The translations under genes were made by a program, and so were the position numbers. 64,000 nucleotides of DNA from Bacillus glycinifermentans (GTDB lineage Bacteria > Bacillota > Bacilli > Bacillales > Bacillaceae). The stretch spans positions 1-64,000 of the forward strand of contig NZ_LECW02000014.1 in assembly GCF_001042475.2 (NCBI RefSeq), in the 5' to 3' direction. Shown here one piece after another: positions 31,884-42,643 of the stretch. The first letter of the stretch is position 1. Each line of letters opens with the position of its first letter. The notes beneath the pieces were generated by a model. That model ran no database searches. It was given only the letters and a program-made list of their open reading frames with translations, and was not told the DNA's origin.

Positions 31884-32993
31884 ATGCCGAAAAAAGGGAT
31901 GATGGGAACCGCGGTGTCTGTGACGGCCTCCGTGCTGCTTCTTTCCGGATGCGGTCTGTTTCAGTCAGATCAGGCATCAGAGGAAATTGATCCGCCGCAG
32001 GATATCACATATGTAAAAGAGGAGAAGGATCAGGACCAAACGGATCGGACGAAAGAAAAAACAGATGACCAGGACGGCAAAACGACGAGCGAAAATAAAG
32101 CGGAACAAAATGGCGATACGGTCATGAGGGAGCTTTATCTGATCGATAAAAACGGATATGTAACGGCACAGACGATTCCGCTTCCAAAACAGGAAGGAAC
32201 CGCAAAACAGGCCCTTGAATACCTCGTTGAAGGAGGACCGGTCTCAAACATCCTTCCGAACGGTTTCAGAGCCGTGCTGCCGGCGGACACAACGGTAAAT
32301 GTCGACATTAAAGAAGATGGCACAGCGATCGCCGATTTTTCAAACGAATTTAAAAATTATAAAGCGGAAGATGAACAAAAAATCGTTCAGGCGATCACAT
32401 GGACTTTAACGCAATTTAACTCCATCGACAAAGTGAAAATTCGGATGAACGGACACGATTTAAAAGAAATGCCTGTAAACGGCACGCCGCTGCCGGAGAA
32501 TTTGAGCCGCGAGGACGGCATCAATATTGATACCGCCGGTGTGACGGATATGACGGCTACACAGCCTGTTACCGTTTATTATTTAGCTGAGACGGATAAA
32601 GGCACATACTATGTTCCGGTTACAAAGCGCGCATCTGAAAAAGAAAGCGATCAAGTGACGGCAGCGATTGAAGAGCTGACGGAAGGCCCGAGCAAAAAAA
32701 GCGGATTGCTGTCGGATTTTCAAGGGGACGTAAAGCTCGAGAGCAAGCCGAAAATCGAGGACGGCCACGTGACGCTCGACTTCAATGAAGCCATTTACGG
32801 AAGCGCAGACGGGCAAAAGAAAGTGATTTCCGACGAAGTGTTAAACAGCATCGTGCTGACAGTGACCGAACTGCCGGATGTTAAAAGCGTATCCGTCACC
32901 GTAAACGGAAAGGCCGAGCTTGTCAATGAAAAAGGCGAAAAGCTGTCAAAACCGGTTTCAAGGCCGAGCAGGGTGAACACAGGTAGTTTTTAG
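31884..32993 (+). CDS. gerM: Germination/sporulation lipoprotein GerM
   Basis: 369-residue lipoprotein with signal peptide and lipobox LLSGC (Cys23), an acidic linker, and two GerMN domains (about residues 80-200 and 225-345), each with the TAKQALEYLVEG / VTAAIEELTEGP pattern. GerM acts at the forespore-mother cell interface and is needed for efficient sporulation and germination. Upstream sequence CGTATACATAG near 31,850 resembles a SigE -10 region, which would fit known control in B. subtilis, but this is tentative. RBS AGGAGGG. Confidence 0.93.
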   Translation: MPKKGMMGTAVSVTASVLLLSGCGLFQSDQASEEIDPPQDITYVKEEKDQDQTDRTKEKTDDQDGKTTSENKAEQNGDTVMRELYLIDKNGYVTAQTIPLPKQEGTAKQALEYLVEGGPVSNILPNGFRAVLPADTTVNVDIKEDGTAIADFSNEFKNYKAEDEQKIVQAITWTLTQFNSIDKVKIRMNGHDLKEMPVNGTPLPENLSREDGINIDTAGVTDMTATQPVTVYYLAETDKGTYYVPVTKRASEKESDQVTAAIEELTEGPSKKSGLLSDFQGDVKLESKPKIEDGHVTLDFNEAIYGSADGQKKVISDEVLNSIVLTVTELPDVKSVSVTVNGKAELVNEKGEKLSKPVSRPSRVNTGSF

Positions 32994-33019
32994 CCGGAGA
33001 TTTTTGATATACTATAAAA

Positions 33020-33055
33020 AAAGAGGTGGGCGTATAGAGCTGCCTCTTTCTTTAT
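33020..33055 (+). terminator. gerM terminator
   Basis: AAAGAGG (33020-33026) pairs with CCTCTTT (33043-33049), followed by more T. Confidence 0.65.
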
Positions 33056-33115
33056 TCAGTTTTCGTTGACAGGAAATCTGCGAAATGTTTATGTACATAC
33101 AATCGGAGGTAAAAT

Positions 33116-33859
33116 ATGAGATACGATGGAAGACAAAATGATGAATTACGCCCTGTAGCGATGGAACTTGACTTCATCACCCATCCTGAAGGATCGGTGC
33201 TGATTACAGTCGGCAATACAAAGGTGATTTGCAACGCGTCCGTAGAAGACCGCGTTCCGCCGTTTTTGCGCGGAGAAGGGAAAGGCTGGATTACGGCGGA
33301 ATACAGCATGCTGCCCCGCGCCACGAATCAAAGGACGATCAGGGAATCGTCAAAAGGGAAAATTTCCGGACGTACGATGGAAATCCAAAGGCTGATCGGA
33401 CGAGCTTTGCGGGCGGTCGTTGATTTGGAGAAGCTCGGCGAACGGACGATCTGGATCGACTGTGACGTGATTCAGGCGGACGGCGGGACGAGAACGGCTT
33501 CGATCACCGGGGCATTCACCGCGATGGCGCTGGCTGTCAGCCGGCTTATGGAAAACGGGACGCTGAAAACGATGCCGATCACTGACTTTTTGGCTGCCAC
33601 TTCAGTGGGGGTCGACGAGGAGCACGGACTCATTCTTGATTTGAATTATCAGGAAGACTCGGCAGCAGAGGTTGATATGAACGTGGTTATGACGGGGGAA
33701 GGCCGCTTTGTCGAGCTTCAGGGAACCGGTGAAGAAGCGACGTTTTCAAAAAGCGAACTGAACGGTCTTTTAGAGCTTGCCGAAAAAGGGATTGCCGAAC
33801 TCATCGAAAAACAGAAAGAAGCGCTCGGTGATGCTTCAGCAGCCATTCAGCAACAATAA
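33116..33859 (+). CDS. rph: Ribonuclease PH
   Basis: 247-residue phosphorolytic 3' exoribonuclease that trims tRNA 3' ends. N-terminal [13 protein letters not shown], the [18 protein letters not shown] and [17 protein letters not shown] segments and the phosphate-binding [13 protein letters not shown] are present. ATG 33116 follows CGGAGGT. First gene of the rph-ysnA-ysnB unit, with gaps of about 20 bp between the genes. Confidence 0.96.
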   Translation: MRYDGRQNDELRPVAMELDFITHPEGSVLITVGNTKVICNASVEDRVPPFLRGEGKGWITAEYSMLPRATNQRTIRESSKGKISGRTMEIQRLIGRALRAVVDLEKLGERTIWIDCDVIQADGGTRTASITGAFTAMALAVSRLMENGTLKTMPITDFLAATSVGVDEEHGLILDLNYQEDSAAEVDMNVVMTGEGRFVELQGTGEEATFSKSELNGLLELAEKGIAELIEKQKEALGDASAAIQQQ

Positions 33860-33884
33860 AACTTTCAGAAAGGCTTGATACGAA

Positions 33885-34469
33885 ATGAAAGAAGTCATCA
33901 TTGCCACAAAAAACGAAGGAAAAGTCAAGGAATTCAAAGAAATGCTCGCCCCGAGAGGCTACGATGTCAAATCATTATTGGATATCGGCTATACGGCCGA
34001 CATTGAAGAAACCGGACAAACCTTTGAAGAAAACGCAATCATCAAAGCGGAAACAATTTCGAAAGAGACCGGCAAAATCGTGATTGCCGACGATTCCGGC
34101 CTGTCCGTCGATTATCTCGGCGGAAGGCCGGGGGTCTACTCGGCACGCTATGCCGGGGAAGACAAAAGCGACCTCGCCAACTTGCAAAAGCTGTTAAAAG
34201 AACTCGAAGGAGTCGAAAAGGAAGACCGTTCGGCAAGGTTCAGATGCGCGCTTGCCTTATGCATTCCGGGACAGGAAACGAAAACGGTCGAAGGGGCCGT
34301 CGAAGGCTATATTACAGAGGAGCCGATCGGAACGAACGGGTTTGGCTATGATCCGGTGTTCCTCGTCAAAGATAAGGACCAGACGATGGCTCAGCTTTCA
34401 AGCGGCGAAAAAAACAAGATCAGCCACAGGGCGGATGCGCTGAAAAAGCTGACCGCATTATTGGATTGA
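33885..34469 (+). CDS. ysnA: dITP/XTP pyrophosphatase (Ham1/RdgB type)
   Basis: 194-residue Ham1/RdgB enzyme that hydrolyses dITP and XTP to the monophosphates, keeping deaminated purines out of nucleic acids. The start IATKNEGKVKEF, the acidic DDSGL motif, GVYSARYAG and the GFGYDPVF motif are all present. It follows rph by 25 bp and is probably cotranscribed. Confidence 0.94.
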   Translation: MKEVIIATKNEGKVKEFKEMLAPRGYDVKSLLDIGYTADIEETGQTFEENAIIKAETISKETGKIVIADDSGLSVDYLGGRPGVYSARYAGEDKSDLANLQKLLKELEGVEKEDRSARFRCALALCIPGQETKTVEGAVEGYITEEPIGTNGFGYDPVFLVKDKDQTMAQLSSGEKNKISHRADALKKLTALLD

Positions 34470-34489
34470 CACGGAGATGAGGAGCCGGA

Positions 34490-35002
34490 ATGAAGGTGCT
34501 GATCGTAAGCGACAGCCACGGCCTTGAAAATGAACTCGAAACAATCGCCAAACGTCATGAGAAGGATGCCGATCTCAACATCCACTGCGGAGATTCCGAG
34601 CTTGACCCTTCTCATCCGGCGCTTGCTTCCTACTTGACGGTAAAAGGTAACTGCGACTTTTACGGGGAATTTAAAGATGAAATCGTCGTACCAATTGGCG
34701 AGCGGAAGCTATTTTTTACACACGGACATTTGTACGGCATCAAGCAGTCGCTGTTAAATGTGTATTACCGGGCGGAAGAACTCGGAGCCGATATCATCTG
34801 CTTCGGCCACTCCCACATCGCCGGCAGCGAGCTGATGGACGGAAAGCTGCTGATCAACCCCGGCAGCATCCGCCTTCCCCGGGTGCGAAGGGAGAAAACT
34901 TATGCTATACTAAGCATTGACAATCACAACGCAGAAGTCCGCTTTTACGATACGGACGGACAGGAAATCGAAAGTTTAACAAATCATTGCCGATTGCCGT
35001 AA
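34490..35002 (+). CDS. ysnB: Metallophosphoesterase (MJ0936/YfcE type)
   Basis: 170-residue phosphodiesterase. Metal-binding motifs run in order: DSHG (8-11), HCGD, KGNCD, THGH, GHSH, the calcineurin-like set of the YfcE/MJ0936 family. Physiological substrate unknown. Last gene of the rph unit; a perfect hairpin follows. Confidence 0.92.
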   Translation: MKVLIVSDSHGLENELETIAKRHEKDADLNIHCGDSELDPSHPALASYLTVKGNCDFYGEFKDEIVVPIGERKLFFTHGHLYGIKQSLLNVYYRAEELGADIICFGHSHIAGSELMDGKLLINPGSIRLPRVRREKTYAILSIDNHNAEVRFYDTDGQEIESLTNHCRLP

Positions 35003-35006
35003 CATT

Positions 35007-35034
35007 CACGAGGAAGAATTTCTTCTTCCTCGTG
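35007..35034. other. Perfect hairpin after ysnB
   Basis: CACGAGGAAGAA pairs with TTCTTCCTCGTG around a 4-base loop. There is no T tract on the + strand (A-rich follows), so it is not a canonical terminator in that direction. Confidence 0.6.
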
Positions 35035-35057
35035 ATGAAAAAAATTCTAAAAAAATG

Positions 35058-35086
35058 TTGACTTATGGGCACAATACGCATATAAT
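35058..35086 (+). promoter_or_regulatory. SigA promoter of tRNA-Arg
   Basis: -35 TTGACT (35058-35063), 17-bp spacer, -10 TATAAT (35081-35086), 44 bp before the mature tRNA 5' end. Confidence 0.85.
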
Positions 35087-35130
35087 AAATCTTGTCGCTG
35101 ATAGTTAAAGCAAACAAAACAATTCATCAT

Positions 35131-35204
<74 letters not shown>

Positions 35205-35210
35205 TCTCTG

Positions 35211-35256
35211 AAAAAAGCCTCAAACTTCTTGGTATACAAGGGTTTGAGGCTTTTTT
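35211..35256 (+). terminator. tRNA-Arg terminator
   Basis: AAAAAAGCCTCAAAC pairs with GTTTGAGGCTTTTTT across a 16-base loop. The rest of the gap to 35,560 holds the LXG promoter region and nothing else I recognise. Confidence 0.9.
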
Positions 35257-35462
35257 CTTTAAGATCAAAGGGAAGGGCGTAAAAGAAGTGGGGAAAAATT
35301 CCGGTATATTCGATAAAATATCATTATATCCCTATAAATACTGTTTAAACATACATATTCAACCTGCACCATCTTCTAAAAAGCATGTCTACAATCTTAA
35401 AGCCATTTTTATTTTTAATACTTCAAGAAACAGAAGGTGGGTTTTTTGACCTGATCAATAAG

Positions 35463-36281
35463 ATTCATTTTCGTGGATAGACAGGATTTATTCACCAATT
35501 TCTTTCCGTAAAGTGGTAAACTCTATACTGATTGTAACTTTAGTATTAGAGGGGAATGCCATGAAGACTCTTGATGTCCATGCGTTGCACCATGCAATTG
35601 ATCAAACGCTGGAACAATTAAAAAAGCAATCAGAAGAAATCGCCAATCTCAAAAAAAGCGTCGACGGGATAACGGCTCTTGACGATGCTTTAAAAGGCAA
35701 AGGTGGCGACGCGATCCGCGCCTTTTACGAAGAATGCCACACCCCGTTTTTGCGGTTCTATGAATCATTTATTGAGGAATATCAGTCAACGCTGAAAAAA
35801 ATCAAAAATTCACTGAATTCCCTCGAACCGAATCACAACGGTTATATTTCGCAAGCCTTTCTCGATCACGATCTGGAACAAGGCTTAAACGCGGCTGATC
35901 GGACAACGAAACATTTGGTATCCAAAGCCAACGCCGCAATTTCAAAAGTCAGCCATATTGTTGATTTGCCGGATTTGAATGATAATGATTTTTATGAACA
36001 AAACCGAAAAGCAATGAAAGACATCAATCAGACAATTGAAAAGCTGCACACTTTTGACAGGGAACAGACAAACGCCCTCAAAACAGCCGAAAATGACCTT
36101 GAGACGATGCAGAGGTACATAGCCAGGCTTGAAAAAATGTATACGGGTCCTAAAATTGAGATTGCAACCTATCAAAAAGGCTCGATTTTAAAGCCGGATG
36201 AGATTGATGCTTTGCGCGGGGATCAAGAGACAGCGATGGGCGTCATGTTAGATAAACTTGATAAGAGATCAAAGCTTGAAA
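35463..36281 (+). repeat. Inverted repeat arm B (LXG promoter and N-terminal region)
   Basis: Promoter, ribosome site and first 240 codons of the second LXG gene, closely similar to the minus strand of 25,430-26,246. Both share TTATTCACCAATT, CCGTAAAGTGGTAAAC and CTATACTGATTGTAAC before the start codon. Confidence 0.8.
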
Positions 36282-37369
36282 AAGAGATTAGCGAAGTTAG
36301 CGAACATGATGTTAAAATGTACAAGTTAAAGAAAAAACTTGAGCAGCTGTATGATGATCCCGATGAATATCTTAAAGTTGCCAAAGAGATCGGTTATGAC
36401 AATCTTACATCTGAAGAGATGAACTATGTTACTGCCATCGAAGAATCCCAGAAGTTCAGAGCCGATCCTATTAAAGGAACTCTGGAAGATGGGAAACATA
36501 TTTTAGAAAGTATGATAGGCTTTGTCGGTGGAGCATACGATTTCGCAAAAGAGACTGTCGTGGGAACAGTTGAAACAGCCAAATCTCTTACGGAACAAGC
36601 TGATAACTTTATTAAAAACCCAAAAGCAACTGTAAATGCAGTATTTGAGTACGATTACAAAGCCGCCTTTGAAAGTATGTTGAAATCAATCGCTGACTCG
36701 TGGGATAAACAAATGGTACACGGAGATTCTTATTCTCGCGGACACTATCTTGCTTATGCAATTGGGACTATATGGGGGTTGGCAGAGGCTGGTCCTACTG
36801 TTTCAACAGGCGCCAAAAGTCTGGGCAAGGCTGGAAAGACGGCAGCTAAGACAGCAAAGAAAGGTGTCAATTCCGTAAAGAGGCATATTAAATCGCCTAT
36901 CAATCGGTATGTTCCTGCATTAGAAGGGATGCTCCAAAGAGCGGGAGAGGTCCCTAATGTGAAAAATACGCCTTTGCTGAAGGAGCTGCTTGAGGATAAG
37001 GAGAGTGTTTTATTTAAATCCTCTAAAGCTATTGGAAAACCTTCTAAAAGTGGAAAAGAAATAGCCCTTCCAAAGGTTAAAACTTATGAGCAAGCTAGAA
37101 ATAAAGCTATGGAGATTATTGGAGATCTAGGCCCAGACTCAAAACCACTCATAGGGAGATTAGAAGTAAGTGCAGGTTATGGTAAAATTATCGGCAGAAG
37201 ATCTGCTGACAAAAAAGTAAGATGGCGTTTAGACTATGATCACGAAAAAGGACCTCATATAAATGTTGAAGATTTCCGAATGGGAAAAAAAGAAGGGAAA
37301 AAATATTATATTCCTTTTGAAGGTGACGAGAAGACATTCAAAGCGCTATTGAAACATCTTAACAGATAG
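35561..37369 (+). CDS. LXG polymorphic toxin (second copy, different C-terminus)
   Basis: 602-residue LXG toxin starting at ATG 35561 behind AGAGGGGA; the open frame to 35513 is promoter sequence. The LXG export domain (1 to about 210) is very similar to the prophage LXG protein; sequence diverges after residue about 240. A hydrophobic Gly-rich pre-toxin region lies near 400-440. The C-terminus (WRLDYDHEKGPHINVEDF, then KKYYIPFEGDEKTFKALLKH) resembles an RNase-type toxin module (Ntox21-like), tentatively. The gene just downstream is the likely immunity gene. Confidence 0.87.
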   Translation: MKTLDVHALHHAIDQTLEQLKKQSEEIANLKKSVDGITALDDALKGKGGDAIRAFYEECHTPFLRFYESFIEEYQSTLKKIKNSLNSLEPNHNGYISQAFLDHDLEQGLNAADRTTKHLVSKANAAISKVSHIVDLPDLNDNDFYEQNRKAMKDINQTIEKLHTFDREQTNALKTAENDLETMQRYIARLEKMYTGPKIEIATYQKGSILKPDEIDALRGDQETAMGVMLDKLDKRSKLEKEISEVSEHDVKMYKLKKKLEQLYDDPDEYLKVAKEIGYDNLTSEEMNYVTAIEESQKFRADPIKGTLEDGKHILESMIGFVGGAYDFAKETVVGTVETAKSLTEQADNFIKNPKATVNAVFEYDYKAAFESMLKSIADSWDKQMVHGDSYSRGHYLAYAIGTIWGLAEAGPTVSTGAKSLGKAGKTAAKTAKKGVNSVKRHIKSPINRYVPALEGMLQRAGEVPNVKNTPLLKELLEDKESVLFKSSKAIGKPSKSGKEIALPKVKTYEQARNKAMEIIGDLGPDSKPLIGRLEVSAGYGKIIGRRSADKKVRWRLDYDHEKGPHINVEDFRMGKKEGKKYYIPFEGDEKTFKALLKHLNR

Positions 37370-37380
37370 AGGTGGATATT

Positions 37381-37773
37381 TTGGATTTATTTGATGAGTG
37401 TTTAGAGGCTTTAGGAGAGCAGAAAGAAATTTTATCTGAAGAACTCACTGTGAAGTATTTTAATTCTCTAAGTAAGCAGTTTCCCATAACAAGTTGGGCA
37501 AGAATTGATTGGGAAAAAGTAAAAAACAAAAAGAGAATAGAATATTCTGATGAATTATTCAAGTGGTTAAAAGATAACGGTATAGCTGACACTTCTGTCA
37601 TTATTCTTTGGAATCCTTCTGATGATCCGGCGGTTAAGACTACTTTAGAAAACGCCTTAGCTGTTATAGATGACGTAACTGCGGTTGGTTCAGATACGTT
37701 TATGTATAGCGAACTTGGCTATGTTATTGAGTTTTACCATGATGGAGAAGTGACAGTGGGAATGGCAAACTGA
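37381..37773 (+). CDS. Probable immunity protein for the LXG toxin
   Basis: 130-residue acidic protein read from TTG 37381, which is correctly spaced from AGAGGTGG; a GTG at 37372 lies inside that site. Immediate position after the toxin gene, size and acidity fit an immunity protein. I do not recognise the family with certainty; the IDWEKVKNKKRIEY and VIILWNPSDDPAVKTTL segments look like immunity proteins of contact-dependent systems. Confidence 0.65.
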   Translation: MDLFDECLEALGEQKEILSEELTVKYFNSLSKQFPITSWARIDWEKVKNKKRIEYSDELFKWLKDNGIADTSVIILWNPSDDPAVKTTLENALAVIDDVTAVGSDTFMYSELGYVIEFYHDGEVTVGMAN

Positions 37774-37849
37774 TTTTAGGCGCCGATTATGGCGCCCTCT
37801 TCGATTTATACCTTCTTTCAACAAACATAACCATTTTTGGGGATCACGA

Positions 37850-37868
37850 GAAACATTTGGTATCCAAA
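37850..37868 (+). repeat. LXG gene relic (19-bp identity)
   Basis: GAAACATTTGGTATCCAAA is identical to 35908-35926 inside the LXG coding region and lies downstream of the immunity gene. It suggests that another LXG copy once stood here. The rest of 37,774-38,010 holds a GGCGCC/GGCGCC hairpin (about 37,779-37,796) and a terminator. Confidence 0.5.
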
Positions 37869-37941
37869 AATACACTAACCTATGTCTCACTGATTTAGCA
37901 TTATTACCTGGAAATTCCTTACTTATAAGAATTATTTATTC

Positions 37942-37973
37942 AAGCGCTTAATTTCTGATTGAGTGCTTTTTTA
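37942..37973 (+). terminator. Terminator in the accessory island
   Basis: AAGCGCTT (37942-37949) pairs with GAGTGCTT (37961-37968) with G-T pairs, followed by TTTTT. Confidence 0.55.
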
Positions 37974-38010
37974 TTTATATTCGATAAAAATCCGACAAAA
38001 GGGGGATAAA

Positions 38011-38082
38011 ATGGGGGACTTTTTCTATTCCACTTTGTTATACGATAGAGACAAGGAAAACGAAAGTGAATATCAAGTCTAA
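38011..38082 (+). CDS. Possible 23-aa peptide before the duplicated hairpin
   Basis: ATG 38011 behind AAAGGGGGATAAA, ending at TAA 38080. It is followed by the same two-tier hairpin type that follows the small phage gene at 523-657. It could be a remnant of a phage small gene. Confidence 0.3.
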   Translation: MGDFFYSTLLYDRDKENESEYQV

Positions 38083-38083
38083 G

Positions 38084-38151
38084 ACGGAGAGCCTGCGGAC
38101 GCTGATCTTTTGCACACAAACGTTGTGTAACTGATTGGTGGCCGCTTTTTT
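38084..38151 (+). terminator. Two-tier hairpin, related to 683-732
   Basis: Shares AGCCTGCGGAC.CTGA with the phage element at 677-692. Inner stem ACACAA (38114-38119) with TTGTGT (38123-38128), outer GCGG (38095-38098) with CCGC (38142-38145), then TTTTTT. The architecture is kept although the stem sequences differ. Confidence 0.55.
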
Positions 38152-38189
38152 AATGGTCAGAAACGGGAGACGCACCTACCCCTTATCAA

Positions 38190-38387
38190 GTGTGGACCCG
38201 GATGTATCGAATGATGATAAAAGTCGTCAGCTTCACAGGAGGAGCGGCCGGAGTCTATGCAGGATTGCGCACGATAGTTACGAGGAACGCAAGCGGTGAG
38301 ATCCCGTTTGCACAGGAAGTCATTTTCACATGGCTCCTTATAACTTTTGCGTCCTCCTGGAGTTGGCTAGAGCCATTTCAAACATAA
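38190..38387 (+). CDS. Possible 65-aa membrane protein
   Basis: Open frame from GTG 38190 with two hydrophobic segments (VVSFTGGAAGVYAGL and VIFTWLLITFASSWSWL). No ribosome site, unusual composition, and it lies among phage relics. It may be a decayed phage gene. No family recognised. Confidence 0.3.
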   Translation: MWTRMYRMMIKVVSFTGGAAGVYAGLRTIVTRNASGEIPFAQEVIFTWLLITFASSWSWLEPFQT

Positions 38388-38435
38388 AAAAGCGAATAGC
38401 GCAAGGTGGTGTTTATTCGGTTAGGAGAATGAAAA

Positions 38436-38522
38436 ATGAAGATTAAAGATGTTTTATCAGCTGACACGAAGCAACAGCTTAAAAAAGCATTAAGCCCTTT
38501 AACGAAGAAGGTTAGTGGATAA
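38436..38522 (+). CDS. Possible 28-aa peptide
   Basis: ATG 38436 behind TTAGGAGAATG spacing. A single amphipathic helix (MKIKDVLSADTKQQLKKALS). Probably the start of a truncated gene; the yolD relic begins right after it. Confidence 0.3.
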   Translation: MKIKDVLSADTKQQLKKALSPLTKKVSG

Positions 38523-38528
38523 TCTTTT

Positions 38529-38596
38529 CTGCTCCTTCTTTCTGTGCCATATCAAGTACCGGACTTTTCACCCTGTTGTGGTTGCTTTCTAACTCT
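38529..38596 (-). pseudogene. yolD relic
   Basis: The minus strand reads ELESNHNRVKSPVLDMAQ, matching ELESNRNRMKRPVLDMSQ of the intact yolD at 28.4 kb. Both ends are missing. It shows that an earlier, related prophage or island occupied this place. Confidence 0.7.
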
Positions 38597-38669
38597 TTAT
38601 AATGGCCTTAGAGGCATTGGTTGTCGCAAAATTCATTGTTGCGCTGATTTAACGCATTAAAATTTAAGA

Positions 38670-38704
38670 AAAAGTGCTGTTAGTTCCCCACTAATGGCAC
38701 TTTT
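38670..38704 (+). terminator. Hairpin terminator-like
   Basis: AAAAGTGC (38670-38677) pairs with GCACTTTT (38697-38704). It lies just before the membrane protein gene. Confidence 0.5.
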
Positions 38705-38720
38705 CTAATGGAGGTTAAAG

Positions 38721-39278
38721 ATGACTATCTTTACAGCAATAACTCTAGCTATACTTTCATGTTTGGTTATTTGCTGCGTTTTGTTTTTATTTTTGATTAA
38801 AAAGGGTGTTATAGATAATCAGCCAAACGCCTTAGCGTTTATATCCTTTATCCTCCTTATAGGCTTTTGTTTATTCTTTGCCATGGCTGTTCCCAGCCTA
38901 ATTATTTATTTTGTTTCTTTAGGTGTTAATCATTTCTTAGGTGACTATGTAAATTATAGCTCTAGATCTGATTTATACATATTTTCTTTATTGGTAAGCG
39001 CATTAGCACTTGTTTACATGCTTATACTTATGGCAGTTATAAAAGGGCTCTCAATATTTCTCAGAATTCCTAATTGGATAACTTATATATTTGAGTTTGC
39101 TGTTGCGTGGATAGCTGTTTATTTCTCCATAGAGTATGTTACAAATAGCCATCTAAGTAATGTATCCATATTTCAAGGTGGAGAGTTACTTTTATCCTTT
39201 TTTATTACATTTCTATTCTTAGGGTGTGACATTCTTTTTTCTAACCTAGATGAGATATCAAGAGAAAAGTTAGGATAG
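38721..39278 (+). CDS. Five-pass membrane protein, 185 aa, unknown
   Basis: Five or so hydrophobic segments (about 4-27, 37-69, 85-107, 117-137, 155-176), few charged residues. It somewhat resembles YrvL-type or SdpI-like small membrane regulators or immunity proteins, but not enough to name. ATG 38721 follows TGGAGGTTAAAG. Low GC against the core genome. A small hairpin ACAGTA/TACTGT at 39,282-39,297 follows. I see no gene in 39,279-39,544. Confidence 0.6.
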   Translation: MTIFTAITLAILSCLVICCVLFLFLIKKGVIDNQPNALAFISFILLIGFCLFFAMAVPSLIIYFVSLGVNHFLGDYVNYSSRSDLYIFSLLVSALALVYMLILMAVIKGLSIFLRIPNWITYIFEFAVAWIAVYFSIEYVTNSHLSNVSIFQGGELLLSFFITFLFLGCDILFSNLDEISREKLG

Positions 39279-39544
39279 ACACAGTAGAAAATACTGTATC
39301 TTTATAAATATTTAGAGAAGGAGAATATGAAATTAGAATTTTTCAGTGGGGAGAAGAAAATGGGTTAAGTAATGGAGGTGTGGGCCTTTATAACAGATGC
39401 AACAATGTCCCTTTCAACAATTAAATATAAAGGCAATACTTTGATGATGATTAGAAAGAGCTGATAGGGCTTTTATTTTTTGAGCTGTTGTTAGATGTGT
39501 CAAATTTTTATTGCTCTTTCCAATCTTAATCATTCATCTCGCTG

Positions 39545-40078
39545 TTACTCCAAAAAAGCTTCCGAATAATGAACGACACCTTGCACATGTTCAAGAGAAT
39601 GATCTGTCAACTCGAGAGCCATAAACACTTCATCAGGCACCTCAAACGGAGCTTGTATATTCCATAAGCTAGCCGGTTTAAAACCAAACTTCGGATAAAA
39701 GTCTTTATGTCCCAAAACAATGACTGAACGATGACCAAGCTCTGCTGCGTTTTTTAACGCAGCACGAATTAACCGGCTCCCAATTCCTTTTTTCTGATAC
39801 TCAGGTGCAACAGAAACTGGAGCAAGTGCCAAAGAATCAACAGCGTTATCACCATCTGCGATTTTTATTTTAGATAAAAGTACATGACCGATGATGTTTT
39901 TGCCTTGATTTAATGCGACTAATGAAAGTTCAGGAATAAATGCATCTGATTTTCTGATCCTATTTACAAGCAAGTGTTCTTTCTTGTCGCTGTATTCTTC
40001 GTTTAAAAAGGCTTTTTTAACAATTTCTTCAGTAGTATTATAATCTTCAGTGAGCTCTTGTCTTATTAAGATATCCAT
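39545..40078 (-). CDS. GNAT N-acetyltransferase
   Basis: 177-residue GNAT protein. The acetyl-CoA loop VAPEYQKKGIGSRLI (motif A, Q/RxxGxG/A) and the GHKDFYPKFGF motif B are clear; it is YhbS-like. The substrate cannot be told from sequence. RBS GGAGACT. It stands alone, divergent from the island genes. Confidence 0.85.
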   Translation of the reverse strand: MDILIRQELTEDYNTTEEIVKKAFLNEEYSDKKEHLLVNRIRKSDAFIPELSLVALNQGKNIIGHVLLSKIKIADGDNAVDSLALAPVSVAPEYQKKGIGSRLIRAALKNAAELGHRSVIVLGHKDFYPKFGFKPASLWNIQAPFEVPDEVFMALELTDHSLEHVQGVVHYSEAFLE

Positions 40079-40146
40079 TTTTAGTCTCCAGTTCTTTTGA
40101 TTAATTGTGGTAAGTTTTTAATAAGGTTAATAAACAAAAAAACAAT

Positions 40147-40428
40147 TCACCATGCACCGGGTGCACACCCGGACACTGTTCGAAGATCTTCATGAAGATT
40201 GCGGAATTGATAGGCAAAATTACTGTAATATGAGGCTAATTCCTCCTGAGACGACCAATATGCACCTAATAAGCTTCTGACAAAAAGCAATCCCGCCACT
40301 GCAATGAGGGTGCCTAACATTCCGGGTAAAAGCAGATAGGCGATCATTAAACAAATAGCCGTTGCGACAAAGTCTATAGTAAAACCTATTCTGGGGTGTC
40401 TCTTGAAATACCTTCTAATGTTTTTCAA
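40147..40428 (-). CDS. Small membrane protein, 93 aa
   Basis: Basic N-terminus (MKNIRRYFKRHPRI) then two adjoining membrane segments (IDFVATAICLMIAYLLLPG and LGTLIAVAGLLFVRSLLG) and a soluble C-terminus. Start TTG 40428 behind AGGAGG. Function not recognised. Confidence 0.55.
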   Translation of the reverse strand: MKNIRRYFKRHPRIGFTIDFVATAICLMIAYLLLPGMLGTLIAVAGLLFVRSLLGAYWSSQEELASYYSNFAYQFRNLHEDLRTVSGCAPGAW

Positions 40429-42299
<1,871 letters not shown>

Positions 42300-42318
42300 T
42301 TCAACGGGTGTTCCTTCT

Positions 42319-42594
42319 TTATCTGAACCCGCCGCTAATTCCGCCGAATCCATGCGCGCCGACGGCGGGACTGCTGACGGTTCCAGGGTGGCTGATGGCG
42401 CCTACGGGAGTGGGACCGGTTAATACGGAACCATACGGATAGTACGTCATCTGGGATCCGGGCGTATATACGTAAGTCATCTGAGGTCCAGGGAAGTATC
42501 CAGGATATCCCGGGAATCCCGGATATCCGAAAAATCCCGGATATTGACGGTACCCGCTTTCATAAGCAGAGTCCGAATAGTATGTGCTGTACAT
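42319..42594 (-). CDS. Tyr/Gly/Pro-rich small protein, possible coat protein
   Basis: 91 residues, very rich in Tyr, Gly and Pro (PGFFGYPGFPGYPGYFPGPQ), ending in a Gly-rich tail. Composition resembles small Bacillus spore-coat proteins. ATG 42594 is well spaced from AGGTGG; GTG 42603 overlaps it. It is convergent with gdhA and separated by 19 bp. The coat assignment is inference from composition only. Confidence 0.6.
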   Translation of the reverse strand: MYSTYYSDSAYESGYRQYPGFFGYPGFPGYPGYFPGPQMTYVYTPGSQMTYYPYGSVLTGPTPVGAISHPGTVSSPAVGAHGFGGISGGFR

Positions 42595-42643
42595 ATCATC
42601 CACCTATCTTTTCTTATTTTTATAAGTTTATGTGAATTTTTGT

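Noticed and set aside
35007-35034. Terminator of ysnB
   Set aside because: A perfect stem, but no T tract on the + strand; listed only as a hairpin.
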